From the NCBI GenBank assembly GCA_965218865.1, contig CBDCME010000035.1, forward strand, positions 1-19,639: DNA of 19,639 nucleotides. Direction: 5' to 3'. This stretch comes from CBDCME01 sp965218865 (GTDB lineage: Bacteria > Pseudomonadota > Alphaproteobacteria > JAAXGF01). Below the pieces are notes generated by a model. It was not told the origin of the DNA and ran no database searches. It saw only the letters and a program-made list of their open reading frames with translations. Shown here one piece after another: positions 16,201-19,639 of this stretch (within the stretch, counting starts at the first letter, position 1; every line of letters starts with the position of its first letter). A program made the position numbers and the translations under genes.

Positions 16201-17381
16201 TCATCTCCCTTTTCCAGCGATAGAGTTTGCGGGCCGCCTTGACGAGATTCGGGCCGTGGCGGCCACGGCTTCCGCTTCATCGCGCAAGCGGCGATATTTC
16301 GTCTCGACGCCGCGTGCTTCCCCGACCTGATCGAGCCATTGGACGAGGGCGGCCTCGTCGAGATGTCGGGGGGCGCGGAGCCGCCGCGCGGCGTCCCGAA
16401 GCGTGACTGCCACGTAGTTGCGAAGAATCTCCCGAGCATGGCCGCCGTATTCGAGAAGACCGGCCGTGTTCGTGATCAATGCCTCCTTGCCGGCCTGGTG
16501 TGGGGATTTGACCGGGACCGGGGCGCCAAAGCGCCCCGTGGCGGCCGACAACAGGGCCATGATCGCCACCGCCGCCACGATCGTGGTGACCACGAAGGGG
16601 AATTCGAGCATCGCCCGCCAGAGGTCGGGATCCTGGTGAAACCCGTGAATCGTTTCATCGACGATGACGGCGCCGCCCGGGGGTCGCAAGGCATCGACCA
16701 TCGCCACCGCCAGAACCGAATTGTCGCCCCGACCCAGACCATGATTGGAGAGAACGTCCGGGTCCGAAAGGATCCAGATTCGCTGTCCGCCAACATAGAT
16801 CTCCCCGATAAGGAGGCCCCGGCTACCGGCGACGACGGGTCTCAGCCGTCTCGATTCGATCAGCTGCGGGGCGCTGAGCGTCGGGGCGACGCCGAGCCGC
16901 GATTTCCACGTTGGGGATCCGCCCAAGCGCCGGATCCGCCCGTCGGGAACGACGAGTCTCAAAATTTCCTCGACTTCGTCGCTCGGCAGCCGGATCGCGG
17001 ACGCGAGCCGTCCGGGGTCGTCATCGGCGGCGGTCCCACCCCATTTCGGGAGTACGAACAGCACCGTCTCGGCGCTCAGCAGTTCGTCGATTGCCTCTCG
17101 ACCCGGGCCCGCGGCTCCGCGACCACCAGGAGCGCCGATCGGCCGGCCCTGGCCGCGGAGTCCCGCCCGCTCAGAAGCACGGGAATATCCAGGCCCCGCA
17201 GGGTTTCGACGAAGGCCCGGTGGCCGACCGCGGAGTACGAGAAGCCGTTCGCCTCCGCCGTCGTGCCCCGACCGGCGTCGCCGTAGATGACGAAATACGC
17301 CGCGCCGGCGAAGGAAAGGCAGCCGACCGAAAGAAGCCAGATGACCGTTTTCGGCGAAAAGACCGCTTTCTCCGCTTTCAA
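16201..17381 (-). pseudogene. DUF4350 membrane protein, split by a frameshift
   Basis: The first frame starts at TTG 17381, overlapping the DUF4129 stop as TTGA. It gives a membrane helix (VIWLLSVGCLSFAGAAYFVI), FSYSAVGHRAFVETLRGLDI and SALLVVAEPRARVE, then stops at 17076. In the -1 frame the sequence continues AIDELLSAETVLFVLPKWGG through 16201, matching the expected DUF4350 course. Later come VVAGSRGLLIGEIYVGGQRI, IVDETIHGF, a second membrane helix (FVVTTIVAAVAIMALLSAAT) and a cytoplasmic helical tail. Replacing GAGAG by GAGGAG near 17095-17099 restores one frame of about 393 residues. A GTG at 17064 might start the second part on its own. These proteins are envelope partners in MoxR operons, with unknown biochemical function. 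Confidence 0.75.
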
Positions 17382-18115
17382 GTCCCGGCGCTCCCGGCCA
17401 GGGAGCGATAATCGACCCGGCAGTTGCGGTAATCCGCTTCGCTGGCCTCGCGCCCGCCGAAATGGATGCGCTCCACCACGGCCACGATCCGCCCGAGCGC
17501 GGATTTCACCCCCTCGGCCAGAGACAGCCGGGTCAGGATCTCCCGGCTGGTCAGCGATGGCGCCAAGGCAACGTCCAAGTGCCGGCGCAGGATTTCGAGA
17601 CCACGCAGAAAGAGGACGTGGACCGCTTCCCCGTAGCGGCCCTCGCTCGCCAGGCGGTCCGCCTCCTTCAGAATTTCCTCCTCCTCCGGCGGCGCCGCTT
17701 CCGCCTCCGGCGCCTCGGACTTAGAGACTGTCCCGCGATCCTTCTTGTCTCTCGCCCGGGCGACGAGGCGCGGAACCTCGTTCAGAAGATAAAAGACCAG
17801 CAAGGCCCCGCCGACCAAGACCAAACCCCAAAGAATCAATTTCACCACCTCGCCCAATCCTTCGGGGAGGCTAAGCCGAACAGCCGGTAAATCCGGCTCG
17901 AAAGGTTCGCTCTCGTCCCCGTCGTCGGGTTCGTACCGGGGCCAACGTTGGGTTCGCCTCTCCGGAGGCGACGCGACATGCCCTTGGGGCGGCAGTTCGG
18001 TTTGGTAATCTTCGTCCGACAAGACGTCTTCCGCGACCCGACGAACCTCGTCGGCCGTAGCCCCAACGCCCGCGCTCGCCGCCGCCGCGTTCAGGCCCAC
18101 GAGCACGACCGCCAT
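17378..18115 (-). CDS. DUF4129 protein, first gene of the MoxR operon
   Basis: From ATG 18115 the product is 245 residues: a hydrophobic start with ASA cleavage sites (MAVVLVGLNAAAASA), a charged extracytoplasmic part (VRRVAEDVLSDEDYQTELPP), one membrane helix (VKLILWGLVLVGGALLVFYL), a basic and acidic linker, and the C-terminal DUF4129 domain (EADRLASEGRYGEAVHVLFL ... LTSREILTRL). The frame is open upstream, and the preceding residues (RPQLARFCRAAA) would make a better basic signal-peptide n-region. However, the only upstream starts near it are non-ATG (for example GTG 18226), so the true start is uncertain. The TGA overlaps the TTG of the DUF4350 gene. The role is probably an envelope partner of MoxR/DUF58. 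Confidence 0.75.
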   Translation of the reverse strand: MAVVLVGLNAAAASAGVGATADEVRRVAEDVLSDEDYQTELPPQGHVASPPERRTQRWPRYEPDDGDESEPFEPDLPAVRLSLPEGLGEVVKLILWGLVLVGGALLVFYLLNEVPRLVARARDKKDRGTVSKSEAPEAEAAPPEEEEILKEADRLASEGRYGEAVHVLFLRGLEILRRHLDVALAPSLTSREILTRLSLAEGVKSALGRIVAVVERIHFGGREASEADYRNCRVDYRSLAGSAGT

Positions 18116-18404
18116 CGCCGCGGCGCGACAAAAACGCGCGAGTTGCGGCCGATGCGTGGGCCAAGGAACCGGCGAACACGGAGGCGAAAGACCGCCATTC
18201 CCTAATTGGACGACCTCCTCGCGCACGCCGCCGCCAGGGCGCCAATTCGGAAGACGCGGTTTCACCCGCCGGCCCGTGAAATCACCGCGCCCCTTTCCCG
18301 GAGAGGTTCGATCTCCCCGGTTTTCGTTCCGCTCCCATCGCCTTACCAGCGTTGTCGCGGCCCGCGATTCAGCCCGCCACCGCGAACGCCTCGGAGACCG
18401 ACGA

Positions 18405-18433
18405 AGTCTAATCGCGCCCCATTTCCCGGTCAA
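18405..18433 (-). promoter_or_regulatory. Candidate sigma70-type promoter of the MoxR operon
   Basis: On the minus strand TTGACC (18433-18428) and TAGACT (18410-18405) are 17 bases apart, with matches of 5/6 and 4/6 to consensus. It points into the DUF4129 gene, about 280 bases upstream of ATG 18115. This implies either a long leader or an upstream start codon. Confidence 0.35.
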
Positions 18434-18699
18434 CAAACGGCCCGGGGAGGCGTGTCTCAGTATGACGTTCGAATGACCAAGAGCGCGTTGGGAACGCGAA
18501 CGTCGTTTTTGTGGATGATAACGGCCGTCGCTACAGTGAGGTGATTGGTTGTTGTATTGATATAAGCGTTGGTTCGTAGAGTTCTGCAGTGACTTTGGTA
18601 AGACATTCCAATGATCGCAAACCGCTGTTCGCCAAAAACGACTTACGGCCTTGCGAACGTAGCCGCGATGATACTGGTTGAGGGATAGAATACGGGCAC

Positions 18700-18849
18700 T
18701 CACAACGCCGCGGGCCGTTCCTTCCACTCGAGACGCAAAGGCACTTCCTCGGCAAGCCGTTCGTAAGCTACGCGATTCTCTCCTGTCGACTTGCCAAGCT
18801 TTTTAGCTATCTCTGCTACGCGCTTCCGATCGACAATCTCGGTGAAGTC
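18700..18849 (-). pseudogene. Short remnant of an unidentified gene (C-terminal end)
   Basis: A stop-to-stop minus frame reads as 49 well-behaved residues with no ATG, including RKRVAEIAKKLGKSTGENRV and ending PLRLEWKERPAAL. The helix-friendly, charged composition and the KRVAEIAKKLG stretch, which could be a small helix-turn-helix, suggest a true C-terminus. The upstream part is missing and the IS256-type element lies directly beyond it, so the gene was probably cut by that insertion. I do not recognise the family. Confidence 0.3.
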
Positions 18850-18942
18850 CTAAACTTGCTGGAAAATTGGTAGGGGTGCATCCTCACTGAGGAACCCGAA
18901 AACCAGTGCCGGTAGCCGCCGGCGCCAGCAAGGAGACACCCC

Positions 18943-19639
18943 ATGTCGAAGAGAGTACCTGGATCGATGCGCACCCGCCAATCCCTTTCCGATTTGATTG
19001 AGGGGCGTTCGCCGGACGGCCGCGCCGAGCTGGTGCGGCTGGCGGCGAGGCTGATCGTCGAGGAGACCCTTGAGGCGGAGGGCCGGGACGCGCTGGGGCG
19101 TGAGTACTACGAACACGGCGCCCAACCCGGCCAGGGCCTATCGGAACGGCTCTCGCACCGGGCGGCTGAAGACGGCGGAAGGGTTCATCGAGTTTGCGGC
19201 GCCGCAGATCGCGGGTCGTGACGAGCCGTTCCGCTCGGAGATCCGGGATCATCTGAAGGGACGCACCCAGGCGCTCGAGGACCTGTCGGTGGAGCTGCTG
19301 GCGCGCGGCCTATCGGTCATTGAAGATGCATTCAAGGACGAGAGCGGCCGGCTGTTGCTCTCAAGGACGGCGGTCTCGGAGATCGGCGAGCGGCTGTGGG
19401 CGGACTACCAGGAGTTCGCATCCAGGGATTTGAGTGAATACGACATCGCCTATCTGTTCGTGGACGGCATCGCCGAGCGTATCCGCCCCGGCCAAAGGCG
19501 CGAGCCGGTGCTGGCAGCCTGGGGCTTCACGTCGAGTGGCGCCAAGGTCCTGCTGCACCTGATGGCCGGCTCCAAGGAGGACGCCGAGACGGTGAGCGCG
19601 TTCTTCCAGGACATGCGCGCCCGCGGCCTCGGCGATCCG
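18943..19639 (+). pseudogene. IS256/mutator-family transposase, frameshifted, runs off right edge
   Basis: ATG 18943 opens a frame typical of IS256-family transposases (SLSDLIEGRSPDGRAELVRL, REYYEHGAQPGQG). At 19137-19139 the reading must shift by one base to continue YRNGSRTGRLKTAEG and run to the window end. Removing one C from GGGCCTAT restores the frame. The first catalytic Asp is visible in YLFVDGIAERIR, followed by AAWGFTSSGAKVLLHLMAGS. In the unshifted frame it stops at 19221. The shift could be a real mutation, an assembly error, or (less likely) programmed shifting. CAAGGAGAC precedes the start as ribosome-binding site. The 3' half lies outside the window. Confidence 0.8.

Larger units (their letters stand above)
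18116..18942. other. Intergenic region between the MoxR operon and the IS256-type transposase gene
   Basis: Open frames on both strands look like chance G+C-rich frames. It contains the candidate promoter (18405-18433), the coding remnant at 18700-18849, and the 5' part of the IS256-type element, whose exact left end I could not fix. Base composition drops in G+C between about 18530 and 18860, consistent with foreign DNA. Confidence 0.5.

Noticed and set aside
16339..17286. Long plus-strand frame (315 codons) antisense to the DUF4350 gene.
   Set aside because: It is a shadow frame of low complexity; the minus-strand protein has recognisable DUF4350 blocks in both parts.
18116..18727. N-terminal extension of the DUF4129 frame up to 18727 (about 200 extra residues).
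   Set aside because: The extension is Arg/Ser-rich with no domain, contains the candidate promoter, and would place the signal peptide in the middle of the protein.

Overview
The window looks like chromosomal DNA from a G+C-rich alphaproteobacterium, probably Rhodospirillales-like. This is inferred from the HisN-type histidinol phosphatase, the yej-type oligopeptide transporter, and the DUF4129/DUF4350/MoxR/DUF58/SpoIIM-like/RDD operon. No rRNA or tRNA gene is visible, so the lineage is not proven.

Layout. (1) 1-2209 is an A+T-richer, scrambled accessory stretch. It holds the 5' end of a gene leaving the left edge, a serine-recombinase gene cut off after about 120 codons, and the 5' part of an exported-protein gene running into it head-on. 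It also holds a 59-residue two-helix membrane protein with a good ribosome-binding site, and two copies of a ~122-bp direct repeat about 1.56 kb apart. (2) 2210-7256 is a housekeeping block on the + strand: hisN, then yejA, yejB and yejE (binding protein and two permeases). The ATPase gene yejF is not next to them. (3) 7297-8583 (minus) encodes an odd protein that reads as signal peptide, winged helix and SAM methyltransferase. (4) 9152-10717 is an intact DDE insertion sequence with 16-bp terminal inverted repeats (one mismatch) and a 6-bp target duplication. It sits just upstream of the Shine-Dalgarno of a periplasmic TPR protein (10734-11444). (5) 11996-18115 (minus) is a six-gene MoxR operon, read from right to left. 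Two of its genes (DUF4350 and SpoIIM/DUF95) each carry an apparent one-base deletion. (6) 18700-19639 holds a short coding remnant and then an IS256-family transposase, itself frameshifted and running off the right edge.

The clearest structure not explained by genes is a palindromic, MITE-like element of about 137 bp present twice in opposite orientation: between yejA and yejB (4934-5068) and upstream of the insertion sequence (8896-9032). The second copy has perfect 16-bp terminal inverted repeats around a perfect 27-bp stem with an 8-nt loop.

How the genes work together: YejA would bind peptides in the periplasm and pass them to YejB/YejE, with an ATPase supplied from elsewhere. The MoxR ATPase with the DUF58, DUF4129, DUF4350 and SpoIIM/RDD membrane proteins resembles the widespread MoxR chaperone/envelope systems. 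Whether that system works here depends on whether the two frameshifts are real. I found no convincing new multi-gene defence or metabolic system. The most novel-looking items are the palindromic element, the exported methyltransferase fusion and the repeat-flanked scrambled segment.
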